The notes: generated by a model not told the origin, from the sequence alone. 64,000 bases of DNA from Bufo bufo (GCF_905171765.1 NC_053394.1:158791256-158855255); one strand, 5' to 3'; shown: positions 1 to 10,790, numbered from the stretch's first letter. A program made the numbers and translations.

Positions 1-639
1 ATAGTTACAGAGCTACCAAGCAGACGTTTTATCCTGCAAGCTCCACATTTAAAGCAGAAGTACTCATTCCTGCCAATCATTGCCAAAACCTGCTGGGACC
101 AAGAGACCAAAGCTGTATACTGTTTGGATGCAAGTTATTTCAAGTAAAGCAAAGTTTGAACTTCATCTAAAGGTCTGGACATCATTTCTTCTGCAAAATT
201 CCTCTATTACTCCTACTATTACTACACTCAAATTTATTGCAAGTGAGCCAGGAGTCCGGCCGTACCCAGGTAGGAGACACCGTGACACAATTATCACTAT
301 CCTACAGAGACATTATAGGCCATTACACCACTCTGACATTCCTAATCTGGGACATGCGTTATAACACCTTGGAAGGGCCCTGGGATAGTACCCTGCACAT
401 GCTGCAATTGGCGTCACCACAAATACAGAATATTATCCACCCTTACCTGGCCACTGCACATGTAGTTTTATTAAAATAAAAAGTAACACTCAGCAGGCAC
501 AATAATGTCACTGCATCACGCCTGCCTGCAGGGGAAAGCATAGGCGAGAGAACGGTGGAGCAGGATACTGATGGCTTATTGCTCCACCAATTGGGACATG
601 CTGCAGCCTTCCAGAGACTTTGGCGGGCCATACTACTGG
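1..639. other. Unrecognised sequence with a poly(A) signal
   Basis: I recognise no protein, repeat family or RNA here. Short open frames (for example 80-364 on plus) have no motif and look like chance. An AATAAA lies at 475-480 after a T/A-rich stretch, so this could be the 3' end of a retroelement or transcript, but nothing else supports that. Confidence 0.3.
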
Positions 640-1440
640 GGCACTATAGGAGCCATTATAACTACTGGAGGCATTATAACTGCTGTGGGTACTATGGGGG
701 TATTATAACTACTGGGGCAGTACATGGGGGTATTATAACTACTGAGGCAGTACATGGGAGCATTATAACTAATGGGAGATATATAGGGGGCATTATAAAT
801 ACTGGGACACTATAGGAGCGTTATAACTACTGGGGTCATTACAGAGGGGTATTATAGCTACAGGGGCCATTATATGGGAGGTTTACTACTACTGGGGGCA
901 TTACAGGGGGTATTATATCTACTGGGGCACCAAAGAAGGGCATTATAACTATCAGGGGTACTACAGGGGGCATTCTAAATATTGGGGGAACTATGGGAAG
1001 CCTTATTACTACTGGGGGCTCTATAGAGGTGCCTTATTACTTAGTCTCTGTAGTGGAGGCTTATTACTTCTGAGGGCCATATGAGGAAATTATTACTACT
1101 GCAAGCACTATGAGGAGATTTATTACTACTGGGGGTACTATGGGGGTTTTATTACTACTGGGGGACTATGAGAGACTTTTTTTTTTACTACTGGGCACTA
1201 TGGAGGGGCTTAATGACCACTGTGGGCATGGTCAGGGGATTTATTACTACTGGGGGTGCTATGAAGCACTTTATTACGACTGGGGTCATTATAAGCAGTA
1301 TTTTTACTACTTGGGCATAAGGAGGGGCATTATTACTACTGGGAGCACTATAAGGGATATAATTTCTACTATAGGGGTATTATTACTACTGGGAATTCTA
1401 TGTAATAGTAGTAGTAATAGTACTATTATTATTTGGCACA
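640..1440. repeat. Degenerate minisatellite (ACTACTGGGGGCATTATA type)
   Basis: Diverged units of roughly 20-40 bp repeat the words TTATTACTACTGGGG and GGGCACTATGGGGG across 800 bp. Similar wording occurs in the hAT elements at 8.2-8.4 kb and 38.6-39.1 kb, so this may be a remnant of the same hAT cargo. Open frames across it only reflect the repeat. Confidence 0.75.
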
Positions 1441-1572
1441 ATAAGAGTATGTATGTACAGTATGTATGTAGTGTATATACAGTTTGTCTGTGTAATATAT
1501 ATGATGTATGTACGATATGTGTGAGTAGCGTAACATAAACCTTGTATGTACATACTGTGTTTGTGTAATGTA
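1441..1572. repeat. Low-complexity TGTATG-rich stretch
   Basis: Imperfect TGTATGTA and TATATG words run up to the TA dinucleotide at 1571-1572 where the Tc1 element begins. No gene is visible. Confidence 0.5.
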
Positions 1573-1794
1573 CAGTCAGGTCCATAAATATTGGGACATT
1601 GACACAATTCTAACATTTTTGGCTCTATACACCACCACAATGGATTTGAAATGAAACAAACAAGATGTGCTTTAACTGCAGACTGTCAGCTTTAACTTGA
1701 GGGTATTTACATCCAAATCAGGTGAACGTTGTAGGAATTACAACAGTTTGCATATGTGCCTCCCACTTGTTAAGGGACCAAAAGTAATGGGACA
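1573..1794. repeat. Left terminal inverted repeat of the nested Tc1
   Basis: About 222 bp pairs with 12980-13202 over its whole length, with scattered mismatches. Long inverted repeats of this kind occur in several Tc1 families, where the transposase binds within them. The repeat ends just inside the word GGGACCAAAAGTAATGG. Confidence 0.88.
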
Positions 1795-2329
1795 GAATAA
1801 TAATCATAAATCAAACTTTCCCTTTTTAACCCCTTAAGGACTCAGCCCTATTTCACCTTAAGGACTTGACCATTTTTTGCAAATCTGACCAGTGTCACTT
1901 TAAGTGCTCATAACTTTAAAACGCTTTGACTTACCCAGGCCATTCTGACATTGTTTTTTTCATCACATATTGTACTTCATGACACTGCTAAAATTGGGTC
2001 AAAAAAGTTAATTTTTTTGCATAAAAAATACAATTTTTACCCAAAATTTTGAAGTTTAAGTTTCTCTACTTCTGTAATACATAGTAATACCCCCCAAAAT
2101 TGTGATGATTTTACATTCCCCATATGTCTACTTCATGTTTGTAGCATTTTGGGAATGATATTTTATTTTTTGGGGATGTTACAAGGCTTAGAAGTTTAGA
2201 AGCAAATTTTGAAATTTTTCAGAAATCTTCAAAATCCCACTTTTTATGGACCAGTTCAGGTTGGAAGTCATATTGTGAGGCTTAGATAATAGAAACCTCC
2301 CAAAAATGACCCCATTCTAGAAACTACAC

Positions 2330-3530
2330 CCCTCAAGGTATTCAAAACAGTTTTTTCAAACTTTATTAACCCTTTAGGTCTTCCACAAGAGGTAATGGCA
2401 GATTGAGAAACAATTTCGAAATTTCTATTTTTTGGAAAATTTTCCAATATAATCAATTTTTTCCAGGAGTAAAACAAGGGTTAACTGCCAAGCAAAACTC
2501 AAAATGGGTTGCCCCGATTCTGTAGTTTGCAGAAACACCCCATATGTGGTCGTAAACTACTGTTTGGCCAAACGGGAGCACATAGAAGGAGGGGAACACC
2601 ATATGGGTTTTGGAAGGCAGATTTTGCAGGACTGGTTTTGTTTATACCATGTCCCATTTGAAGCCCCCTGTTGCACCCCTAGAATAGAAATTTCAAAAAA
2701 GTTACTCCATCTAAGAAAGTACACCCCTCAAGGTATTCAAAACTGGGTTTACAAACTTTGTTAACCCTTTAGGTGTTCCACAAGAGTTATTGGCAGATGG
2801 AGAAACAATTTTGAAATTTCAATTTTTTGGAAAATTTTCCAATATAATCAATTTTTTCCAGGAGTAAAACAAGGGTTAACTGCCAAACAAAACTCAAAAT
2901 GGGTTGCCCCGATTCTGTAGTTTGCAAAAACACCCCATATGTGGTCGTAAACTACTGTTTGGCCAAACGGGAGCACATAGAAGGAGGGGAACACCATATG
3001 GGTTTTGGAAGGCAGATTTTGCAGGACTGGTTTTGTTTATACCATGTCCCATTTGAAGCCCCCTGTTGCACCCCTAGAATAGAAATTTCAAAAAAGTTAC
3101 TCCATCTAAGAAAGTACACCCCTCAAGGTATTCAAAACTGGGTTTAGAAACTTTGTTAACCCTTTAGGTGTTCCACAAGAGTTAATGGCAGATGGAGAAA
3201 CAATTTTGAAATTTAAATTTTTTGGAAAATTTTCCATTTTAACCCTTACTTTATTACTGGAAAAAATGGGTTAACAGCCAAACAAAACTCAAAATGGGTT
3301 GCCCTGATTCTGTAGTTTGCAGAAACACCCCATATGTGGTCTTAAACTACTATTTGGCTAAACGGCAGGACATAGAAGAAGGGGAACGTCATATGGTTTT
3401 TGGAAGGCAGATTTTGCTGGACTGGTTTATTTACACCATGTACCCTTTCAAGCCCCCTGATGCACCCCTAGAGTAGAAACGCCATAAAAGTGACCCCATC
3501 TAGGAAACTACACGATAAGGTGGTTGTTGT
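2330..3530. repeat. Tandem ~395-bp units in the piggyBac left arm
   Basis: About three copies of a unit of near 395 bp run head to tail, each with CACCCCTCAAGGTATTCAAA, AACCCTTTAGGTGTTCCACA and ACACCCCATATGTGGTC. Copies two and three begin near 2725 and 3120. The open frames in each copy (MGCPDSVVC...) are kept by repetition, not by a recognisable protein. The same unit is arrayed at 54.7-55.9 kb and 59.0-59.6 kb. Confidence 0.85.
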
Positions 3531-3629
3531 TTTGGGACTATTTTAGGGGTAAATATGATTTTTGGTTGCTCTATATTACTCTTTTTTGAGGCAATGTAAC
3601 AAAAAAAATAATTCTAAAATTGTTTCTAC

Positions 3630-3920
3630 ATTCGCTATTTAGTTTTGTGGAACACCTAAAGGGTTAACATAGTTTGTAAAGTAACTTTTGAATACCTTGA
3701 GGGGAGTAGTTTCTTAGATGGGGTCACTTTTTTGGAGTTTCTAGTCTAGGCTACTTCAGGGGGGGCTTCTAATGGGACATGGTGTAAAAAAAAAAAACTG
3801 TCCATCAAAATCTGCCTTCCAGAAACCATATGGAGTTCCCTTCGTTCTATGCCCTGCGGCTATATAGCCATTTACGACCACATATGGGGTGTTTCTGCAA
3901 ACTACAGAATCAGGGCCATA
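3630..3920. repeat. Inverted copy of the 395-bp unit
   Basis: The words GGAACACCTAAAGGGTTAAC, ATACCTTGAGGGG and ACCACATATGGGGTGTTTCT here are the reverse complement of the upstream units, so this arm of the piggyBac folds back on the tandem array. Confidence 0.8.
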
Positions 3921-4139
3921 AATATTGAGTTTTGTTTGGCTGTTAACCCTTGCTTTATTACCGGCAAAAAGGATTCAAATGGGAATTTTGCCCAAAAATG
4001 GGTGTTTTGGCACCGTTTTTATTTTATATTTTTAACACCGTTCATCCGAGGCGTTTGGTTAAAAGTTATTTTTATAGCGACGACTTTTACGCACGCGATG
4101 ATGCCCAATATGTATGGCTCTCAGACTTTGGAGACACTA

Positions 4140-4284
4140 AGCAGGCATCCTAAAAACTGCGGCCCTCCAGATGTTGTAAAACTATAATTCCCACCATGCC
4201 CTGCTGATGGCTGTAGGTTGTCTGGGCATGCTGGGAGTTATAGTTTTACAACATCTGGAGGGCCGCAGTTTGAGGATGCCTGCT
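4140..4284. mobile_element. 145-bp foldback MITE with CTA flanks
   Basis: Ends AGCAGGCATCC and GGATGCCTGCT pair, and the arms continue through CTGCGGCCCTCCAGATGTTG. Flanks are CTA on both sides (4137-4139, 4285-4287), suggesting a 3-bp target duplication. The word TCTCAGACTTTGGAGACAC occurs on the left and inverted near 4320-4345, so the insertion also sits within a wider inverted repeat. Family assignment (hAT or Harbinger-like) is open. Confidence 0.7.
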
Positions 4285-5707
4285 CTAAAACTAATATTTT
4301 TTTGGGGGGAAAAAATTGTTTATGTGTCTCCAAAGTCTGAGAGCCATAGTTTTTTATGTTCTCTAGTGGACTGTTGGGGATTATAAAAATTTTGTACTCC
4401 ATGGAAGTGTGATACTCCCTGAAGCAATCAATAACGCAGAGGCCCGGATGATCGGGGCACGTGTCACACTGAGTGGTGGTGTCCTTCCGTATCCCCCTCT
4501 TGTGACACACTCTGCATCTTTTTTGGGTTCGTCCCTTCTTTCCAGTATGGGGGACCATACCTGGAAAGTGTTGGCCAGGGACGATCCGAGCGCCTCCAGT
4601 TCCCGAGGTACTCCGGCCTGCTCTTTCCCGGTCCGAAAAGATCAGGTCTTTGAGGACTGCCTCATAGAATTGGAGGAATGTCCCTGTGCTGCCAGCGCTA
4701 CGGGATAGTACAAAAGAGTTGTACATGGCAACCTGTACCAAGTAGACCGCAACTTTTTTGTACCATGCCCGGGTTTTGCGCATGGCATTATATGGCTTGA
4801 GGACTTGATCAGAGAGATCAACTCCTCCCATATACCGATTGTAGTCGACGATACAATCGGGCTTGAGGACCGTTGCCACGGTACCTCGCACAGGGACAGG
4901 GGTGGTGCTGTTACCGTGGATTGTGGACAGTATAAGGACATCCCTCTTGTCCTTATATCTGACCAGCAACAGGTTTCCACTGGTAAGTGCACAGGTCTCA
5001 CCCCTGGGGATAGGTACCTGGAGGGGGTAGGCAGGGAGGCCGCGTTGATTTTTCCGCACGGTCCCACAAGCGAACGTGGATCTGGCGGCAAGGGACCTGA
5101 ACAAGGGAATGCTGGTATAAAAGTTATCCACGTACAAGTGGTAACCGTTATCCAGCAGTGGGTACATAAGGTCCCACACAAGTTTCCCGCTAACACCCAG
5201 AGTGGGGGGACATTCTGGGGGTTGAATATGGGAATCTCGCCCCTCGTACACACGAAATTTGTAAGTGTACCCTGAGGTACTCTCACAAATTTTGTATAGC
5301 TTCACGCCATACCTCGCCCGCTTTGTGGGAATATATTGACGGAAACTGAGTCTCCCCTTGAACGCAACACGAGACTCATCAACCGCGACCTCCCTTCCAG
5401 GTACGTAGGCCTGTTCAAATTTGGCCCCAAAGTGATCGATGACCGGCCGTATCTTATACAGCCGGTCATAGGCAGGATCACCTTGGGGTGGACATGCTGC
5501 ATTATCGGAATAATGCAGACATTTCCGGATGGCCTCAAACCGGGGACGTGTCATGGCCATACTGTACAGTGGGGTCTGGTATAGGACGTCCCCACTCCAG
5601 TATTGCCTGACACTGGGTTTTTGGACTAGACCCATATGCAGCACGAGGCCCCAAAATGTCCTCATCTCGGCTGCACTGACCGGCGTCCAGCCACCGGGTC
5701 TAGCCAA
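4238..5707 (-). CDS. piggyBac-family DDD transposase
   Basis: The 489-codon frame has the DDE_Tnp_1_7 fold of piggyBac transposases, which cut and paste at TTAA. The three catalytic aspartates are visible: VAVDESRVAFKGR near residue 110, LYVDNFYTS near 197 and NRYMGGVDLSDQ near 300. A C-terminal cysteine-rich domain follows (KRCRVCHKRG, QCDTCPDHPGLCVIDCF), which in piggyBac binds the transposon ends. The native C-terminus is probably soon after CFREYHT; the frame then reads into the MITE at 4140-4284. The conserved region extends upstream of this methionine (PGSFLARPGGW), and near 5745 a one-base shift separates it from FSNPLVNLMVEQTNLYA. A G-run lies upstream at about 5865-5880. The catalytic core looks recently active, but the gene as it stands is frameshifted. 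Confidence 0.88.
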   Translation of the reverse strand: MARPGGWTPVSAAEMRTFWGLVLHMGLVQKPSVRQYWSGDVLYQTPLYSMAMTRPRFEAIRKCLHYSDNAACPPQGDPAYDRLYKIRPVIDHFGAKFEQAYVPGREVAVDESRVAFKGRLSFRQYIPTKRARYGVKLYKICESTSGYTYKFRVYEGRDSHIQPPECPPTLGVSGKLVWDLMYPLLDNGYHLYVDNFYTSIPLFRSLAARSTFACGTVRKNQRGLPAYPLQVPIPRGETCALTSGNLLLVRYKDKRDVLILSTIHGNSTTPVPVRGTVATVLKPDCIVDYNRYMGGVDLSDQVLKPYNAMRKTRAWYKKVAVYLVQVAMYNSFVLSRSAGSTGTFLQFYEAVLKDLIFSDRERAGRSTSGTGGARIVPGQHFPGMVPHTGKKGRTQKRCRVCHKRGIRKDTTTQCDTCPDHPGLCVIDCFREYHTSMEYKIFIIPNSPLENIKNYGSQTLETHKQFFPPKKILVLEQASSNCGPPDVVKL

Positions 5708-5865
5708 AAATGAGCCTGGGTTTTGAGCGACGAACTGTTGGCGTACAGATTCGTCTGCTCCACCATCAGATTCACCAGAGGGTTACTGAAAAAAAACCTA
5801 AAATAGTCCATTTCAGTAAACCCCACTGTGGGAATCTGGATTCCAGGATTGCCACCAAAATGGCA
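5708..5865 (-). pseudogene. piggyBac transposase N-terminal part, other frame
   Basis: Reading minus upstream of the main ORF gives PTVGFTEMDYFRFFFSNPL and NLMVEQTNLYA, typical of the N-terminal region preceding a piggyBac core. It is one base out of frame with the core at about 5745. Further upstream a G-run at 5865-5880 makes the start unreadable. Confidence 0.65.
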
Positions 5866-6549
5866 GGGGGGGGGGGGGGGGTCTGGGGTCTGATAGATGG
5901 ATCAAAGAAAGTTTAGTGTAAAAGTTCTTTTTTTTCCCTAACTAACTTTTCCCTTCTTTCCCTTCCTAATGGTGCCTCTCCCTCACTGACCCTAACCTAC
6001 CTGGGTGGCGATGGGTGCAGGAGGGTGATGGATAACGATCAGGGGGACGCAGGAGCTGGTGCTGAACGGTGCTGCACGGTGAGGGTGCTGGACAGGAAGA
6101 GGAGGGGAGAGAGGAGCGCAGGAAGTTTGAATCTCGCGCCTCTCTCCCCTGCACCAATCAGCACCCTAGACAGCAGTGTTCAGCACCAGGGCCAGCACCG
6201 CCTCTCCAAATCTTTGTACTGCGATTGGTGGTGTGTATTCACGCCACCGATCGCAGTCTTTTTCCGGTTCATCGGGTCACAGGACACCCGAATGGACCGG
6301 AAACGCAGAAGACCGCAGGTCTGAATTGACCTGCGGTTTTCTGCGATCGTCGATACAGGGGGGGGGGGTCAAATGACCCCCCCCTGCATTGTTACGGGAT
6401 GCCAGCTGAATGATTTCAGCCGGCATCCCGTTCCGATTAACCCCTGCGGCACCGGAATCGCAAATTAAAGCCATGACGTACCGGTACGTCATGGGTCCTT
6501 AAGGATTCGGGACCCATGCCGTACCGGTACGTCCTAAGTCCTTAAGGGG

Positions 6550-7116
6550 TTAATACTTGGTTGCAAATCCTTGGCAGTCAATTACAGCCTGAAGTCTGTA
6601 ACGCATAGACATCACCAGACGCTGGGTTTCATCCCTGGTGATGCTCTGCCAGGCCTCTACTGCAACTGTCTTTAGTTCCTGCTTGTTCTTGGGGCATTTT
6701 CCCTTCAGTTTTGTCTTCAGCAAGTGAAATGCATGCTCAATCGGATTCAGGTCAGGTGATTGACTTGGCCATTGCATAACAGTCCACTTCTTTCCTTTAA
6801 AAAACTCTTTGGTTGCTTTTGTTGTAGTATGCTTTAGGTCATTGTCCATCTGCACTGTGAAGCGCCGTCCAATGAGTTCTGAAGCATTTGGCTGAATATG
6901 AGCAGATAATATTGCCCAAAGCACTTCAGAATTCATCCTGCTGCTTTTGTCAGCAGTCACATCATCAATAAATACAAGAGAACCAATTCCCTTGGCAGCC
7001 GTACATGCCCACGCCATGACACTACCACCACCATGCTTCACTGATGAGGTGGTATGCTTAGGATCATGAGCAGTTCCTTTCCTTCTCCATACTCTTCTCT
7101 TCCCATCACTCTGGTA
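6550..7116 (-). pseudogene. Tc1 transposase, C-terminal fragment
   Basis: It begins at QSDGKRRVWRRKG next to the hAT target duplication and runs to GFATKY. It holds the second aspartate (VQMDNDLKHT) and the terminal glutamate (SPDLNPIEHAFHLLK). An extra threonine in HTTTK gives a D-to-E spacing of 35, one more than the usual 34. The stop codon TAA at 6550-6552 is part of the TTAA target into which the piggyBac inserted, so that insertion sits exactly at the end of the gene. Confidence 0.88.
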
Positions 7117-8847
7117 CAGGGCCGGTACAAGGCAGGGGCCGAAGGAGCGGGTGCCCTGGGCGCTACAAGGAGGGGGGCGCAGGTGGGCCGGCAAGCCTGA
7201 GTGCCGCAAGGCCGCGGCCCTGGTGACAAGTGGGGGCGGCCGCGGCCGGCGGCAGGGCAGAGCAGGAGATGAGCGCTTCCATTGCGGAAGCGCTCATCTC
7301 CATAGTCATCTGTATTGCAGTCCTCAGGACTGCAATACAGATGCCTGCGCTGCGGCAGAGGAGGGAGAGGTGTGTCCCCTCCTGTTCCTCTGATAGGCTG
7401 CCGGCCTAATGCTGGCAGCCTATCAGAGGCCGGTGCAGGCGGCGCGATGACGTCATCGCGTCGCCTGACTGCCGTATAGCGAGGGACACAGACGGAAGAG
7501 GCGGCCTGCATCGCATCACATTGCTGGAGGTAAGTATAAGTTTTTATTTTTTATTTTTTTATTTATATAGGTACAATACTGGGCTGGGCTGGCACATAAG
7601 GGGGGACTACTGGGCTGGGCTGGCACATGATAAGGGGGGCTGCCTACTGGGCTGGCACATGATAAGGGGGGACTACTGGGCTGGGCTGGCACATAAGGGG
7701 GGCTACTGGGCTGGCACATGATAAGGGGGGACTACTGGGCTGGCACATGATAAGGGGGGCTACTGGCACATAAGGGGGGCTACTGGCACATAAGGGGGGC
7801 TACTGGCCCATAAGGGGGCTACTGGCACATAAGGGGGGCTACTGGCACATAAGGGGGGCTACTGGCCCATAAGGGGGCTATTGGCAATAAGGGGGGCTAC
7901 TGGCACATGATATGGGGGGCTACTGGCACATGATATGGGGGCACTCTGGCTACTGGCACATGATATGGGGGCACTCTGGCTACTGGCACATGATATGGGG
8001 GGGGGCTCTGGCTACTGGCACATGATATGGGGGCACTCTGGCTACTGGCACATGATATGGGGGGGGCTCTGGCTACTGGCACATGATATGGGGGGGGGCT
8101 CTGGCTACTGGCACATGATATGGGGGCATCTATGGGGGCACATCTTACTGCAGATTATTTAGGGGCATCTACTGAGGCTAAAAAGAAGATATTTTATATG
8201 GGGGGCTCTGTATAGGGGCATTTTATACTGGGACACATTATGGTGGGTACTATGGGGAAGGGGGGAGCACTATGGGGGTCATCTACGGGGGCACTGAGAA
8301 GGGGTATTTTATGTTGGCACATTATGGGAACATTAGCTCAACTGGGGGCATTACAAAGGGGTATGTTTTGCATATTATAAGGAGAATTATTACTACTGGG
8401 GGGGGCATTATGGTGGGCTTTATTACTCCCCCATGGTATGACCCCCTAGTAGCAGCACCAGCCTCTCCCTGCTCTGCTATTCCTCTGCCCCTTCTCCAAA
8501 TCCTTATTATGAAATCTTTCTCATTAGGATAAAGCACAACATCAGCTCCGCCGAGCCCCCGGCCAAGTGTTGAAGTGGCGTCCGAGATCCCCAAGGGCCA
8601 AGTCAAGTAACTGTAAGTTTTTATGGGGGTTCTACAAAAGAGCTATCGTGGGGCAAAGTTCATATTCGTGTTTACACACGTGTTTTAAAATGAATACTTT
8701 CAAAGTCCCACAGTCCTTTGTTCTATTGCTTTAAGTATATTCTTGTTTTGAAACAACATTGATTCTTTCTTAAAAACGGGGGGGGGGGGGGGGGGGCGCA
8801 GTTTGCCATCTTCGCCCTGGGCACCAAATGGCCTTGTCCCAGCCCTG
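7117..8847. mobile_element. Non-autonomous hAT-type element, CAGGGC ends
   Basis: The ends read CAGGGCCGGTACAAGGC (left) and, reverse-complemented, CAGGGCTGGGACAAGGCC (right). The 8-bp target duplication CTCTGGTA lies at 7109-7116 and 8848-8855, as for hAT. No transposase is visible. Contents in order: a GC-rich segment with GATGACGTCATC near 7446, a TACTGGCACATGATA minisatellite, a GGCACTATGGGG region, the exon-like 95-bp segment near 8520-8610, and a long G-run at about 8778-8797. The target is the Tc1 transposase gene. Confidence 0.9.
7575..8135. repeat. TACTGGCACATGATA minisatellite
   Basis: About 20 units of 20-30 bp, first GGGCTACTGGCACATAAGGG and then CTCTGGCTACTGGCACATGA. The same unit is arrayed at 37520-38600 and, inverted, at 11450-12150. 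Confidence 0.92.
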
Positions 8848-8855
8848 CTCTGGTA

Positions 8856-9001
8856 CAAGTTGATCTTGGTCTCTTCTGTCCATAGGATGTTGTTCCAGAA
8901 CTGTGAAGGCTTTTTTAGATGTTGTTTGGCAAACTCTAATCTGGCCTTCCTGTTTTTGAGGCTCACCAATGGTTTACATCTTGTGGTGAACCCTCTGTAT
9001 T
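8856..9001 (-). pseudogene. Tc1 transposase, middle fragment
   Basis: This 146-bp piece lies between two hAT insertions. It encodes a segment including GFTTRCKPLVSLKNRKARLE and FWNNILWTEETKINLYQS, the region around the first catalytic residue of the DDE domain. The motif reads WTEE where Tc1 enzymes normally have W(S/T)DE, so the first catalytic aspartate appears replaced by glutamate. Upstream it joins the fragment at 12513-12863 and downstream the one ending at 7116. Confidence 0.86.
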
Positions 9002-9104
9002 CAGTGGCGTCTCTAGCTTTCAAATTTTGGGGCGGGCACACTGGGGGCCAGGACAAAAGTAGGGGGGGCAGCTATAACAACGATACATTAACACAAGTAC
9101 GCTA

Positions 9105-9606
9105 AGGCTACTTTCACACTTGCGTTCGGGGTTCCGCTTGTGAGCTCCGTTTAAAGGCTCTCTCACAAGCGGCCCCGAACGCATCTGTCCAGCCCCAATG
9201 CAGTCTGAGTAGATGCGGATCCGCTCAGAATGCCTCAGTCTGGCTCCGCTTGGACTCCGTTCCGCTCAGCAGGCGGACACCCGAACTCAGCTTGCAGCGT
9301 TCGGGTGTCCGCCTGGCCGTGCGGAGCCAAACGGATCCGTCCAGACTTACAATGTAAATCAATGGGGACGGATCCGTTTGAAGTTGACACAATATGGTGC
9401 AATTTTCAAACGGATCCGTCCCCCATTGACTTTCAATGCAAAGTCTGGACGGATCCGTCTGACTAACTTTCACACTTAGATTTTTTTGTGAAATATAATG
9501 CAGACGGGTCCGTTCTGAACGGATACCATCGTTTGCATTATAGGAGCGGATCCGTCTGTGCAGACACCAGACGGATCCGGTCCGAACGCAAGTGTGAAAG
9601 TAGCCT
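9105..9606. mobile_element. TA-target foldback MITE (AGGCTACTTTCACACTTG ends)
   Basis: Ends AGGCTACTTTCACACTTGCG pair with their complement at the right; TA flanks at 9103-9104 and 9607-9608. The interior repeats ACGGATCCGTC words in both orientations, making a strong foldback. The element at 58501-58873 has matching ends and the same GGATCCG wording. Confidence 0.8.
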
Positions 9607-9674
9607 TAGAAATGCTGTTATACTTTACCCAATACCTAAAACCGCAACAGGGAAGAAAAATCCTGCTGTCTGTG

Positions 9675-9910
9675 GATGACACTTTTATAGAGAGGGGGAT
9701 CTGTGGATGACACTGCTATGGGGGGGATCTGTGGATGCCACATACCGTATATAGCATCTTATGCTATATGTGTCATCCACAGATCCACCCCATGACAGTG
9801 TCATCCCGATTTCCTCCTCCATAACAGTGTCATCCACAGATCTCCCTCCCTATAACAGTGTCATCCACAGATTCCCGTCCCTATAACAGTGTCATCCACA
9901 GATCTCCCTC
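9675..9910. repeat. GATCTGTGGATGACAC repeats, both orientations
   Basis: Units on plus (GGGGGATCTGTGGATGACAC) are followed by inverted units (GTGTCATCCACAGATC), forming an imperfect palindrome. The same unit forms the array at 17010-17515. Confidence 0.85.
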
Positions 9911-10264
9911 CCTGCCTCTCACAGGAGTGTACATTTGACATTTCTAAACTTTAATCCATATCCTGCAGTAACTTTAACTTTAAATCAGGATTAAGCGGCC
10001 GCTCATCTCTACTAGTACCTTAACCTTACACCACTCGGCTAGCTTCGGTAACAGGGCCAGGCTACAGCCTACAGGCACTGCCTGTTAGTTGTTATGGAGC
10101 GAGTGCTGATTTCTGCAGGTCAGAGCATACAGATTACAGTTTAGAAGAAATGTACACTCCTGTAAGTGGTCCAGACCAGTGGCGGATCCAGAGCCTGGTC
10201 TCGGGAGGGGCACTTCCAGATTATTTTCTGTCCACCGCCACAGAACAAGGGTGCTTATAGAACC

Positions 10265-10790
10265 GACTACACAGTGTAGAGGTATACTGTACATTGTGTG
10301 GCACAGTGTAGCGGTATACTGGACATTGTGGGGCACAGTATAGAGGTATACTTTATATTGTGTGGCACAGTGTAGAGGTATACTGTATATTGTGTGGCAC
10401 AGTGTAGAGGTATACTGTGTGGCACAGTGTAGCGGTATACTGTACATTGTGGGGCACAGTGTAGAGGTATACTGTATATTGTGTGGCACAGTGTAGCGGT
10501 ATACTGTATATTGTATGGCACAGTGTAGAGGTATACTGTACATTGTGGGGCACAGTGTAGAGGTATACTGTACATTGTGGGGCACAGTGTAGAGGTATAC
10601 TGTACATTGTGGGGCACAGTGTAGAGGTATACTGTACATTGTGGGGCACAGTGTAGAGGTATACTGTACATTGTGTGGCACAGTGTAGCGGTATACTGTA
10701 TATTGTGTGGCACAGTGTAGAGGTATACTGTATATTGTGTGGCACTGTGTAGCGGTAAACTGTATATTATGTGGTACAGTGTAGGCTATA
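10265..10790. repeat. ~34-bp satellite ACAGTGTAGAGGTATACTGT
   Basis: About 15 copies of a 33-36 bp unit containing CACAGTGTAGAGGTATACTG and ACATTGTGGGGCA. Overlapping minus-strand open frames here are periodic translations of the repeat (SIPLHCA, VYLYTVPHN) and not genes. Confidence 0.93.

Larger units (their letters stand above)
1830..6549 (-). mobile_element. piggyBac-type transposon with transposase ORF
   Basis: TTAA at 1826-1829 and 6550-6553 flanks ends reading CCCCTTAAGGACTCAG (left) and, reverse-complemented, CCCCTTAAGGACTTAG (right). Inside are a DDD transposase on minus at 4238-5707, a left arm built from about 395-bp tandem units, a 145-bp MITE and a GC-rich right arm with hairpin-forming words. 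The TTAA target, terminal inverted repeats and enzyme all point to piggyBac. Related arms without a coding region occur at 54.4-57 kb and 58.1-60.4 kb. Confidence 0.93.

Noticed and set aside
80..364. 94-codon frame at the window start as a host gene
   Set aside because: Overlapping frames of similar length, no motif, no splice structure or homology that I recognise.
2504..3476. Three similar plus frames starting MGCPDSVVC, looking like a duplicated small gene family
   Set aside because: They repeat with the 395-bp DNA unit, contain no recognisable motif, have no independent start context and recur in TTAA elements on the other strand.
6277..6492. Hairpin-rich GC segment as a riboswitch or terminator
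   Set aside because: It is the piggyBac right arm; hairpins such as GTACCGGTAC come from palindromic words there. The genome is eukaryotic.
7516..8162. Tandem array as a CRISPR-like repeat array
   Set aside because: Units are contiguous and variable with no unique spacers, and the sequence is eukaryotic. It is a minisatellite.
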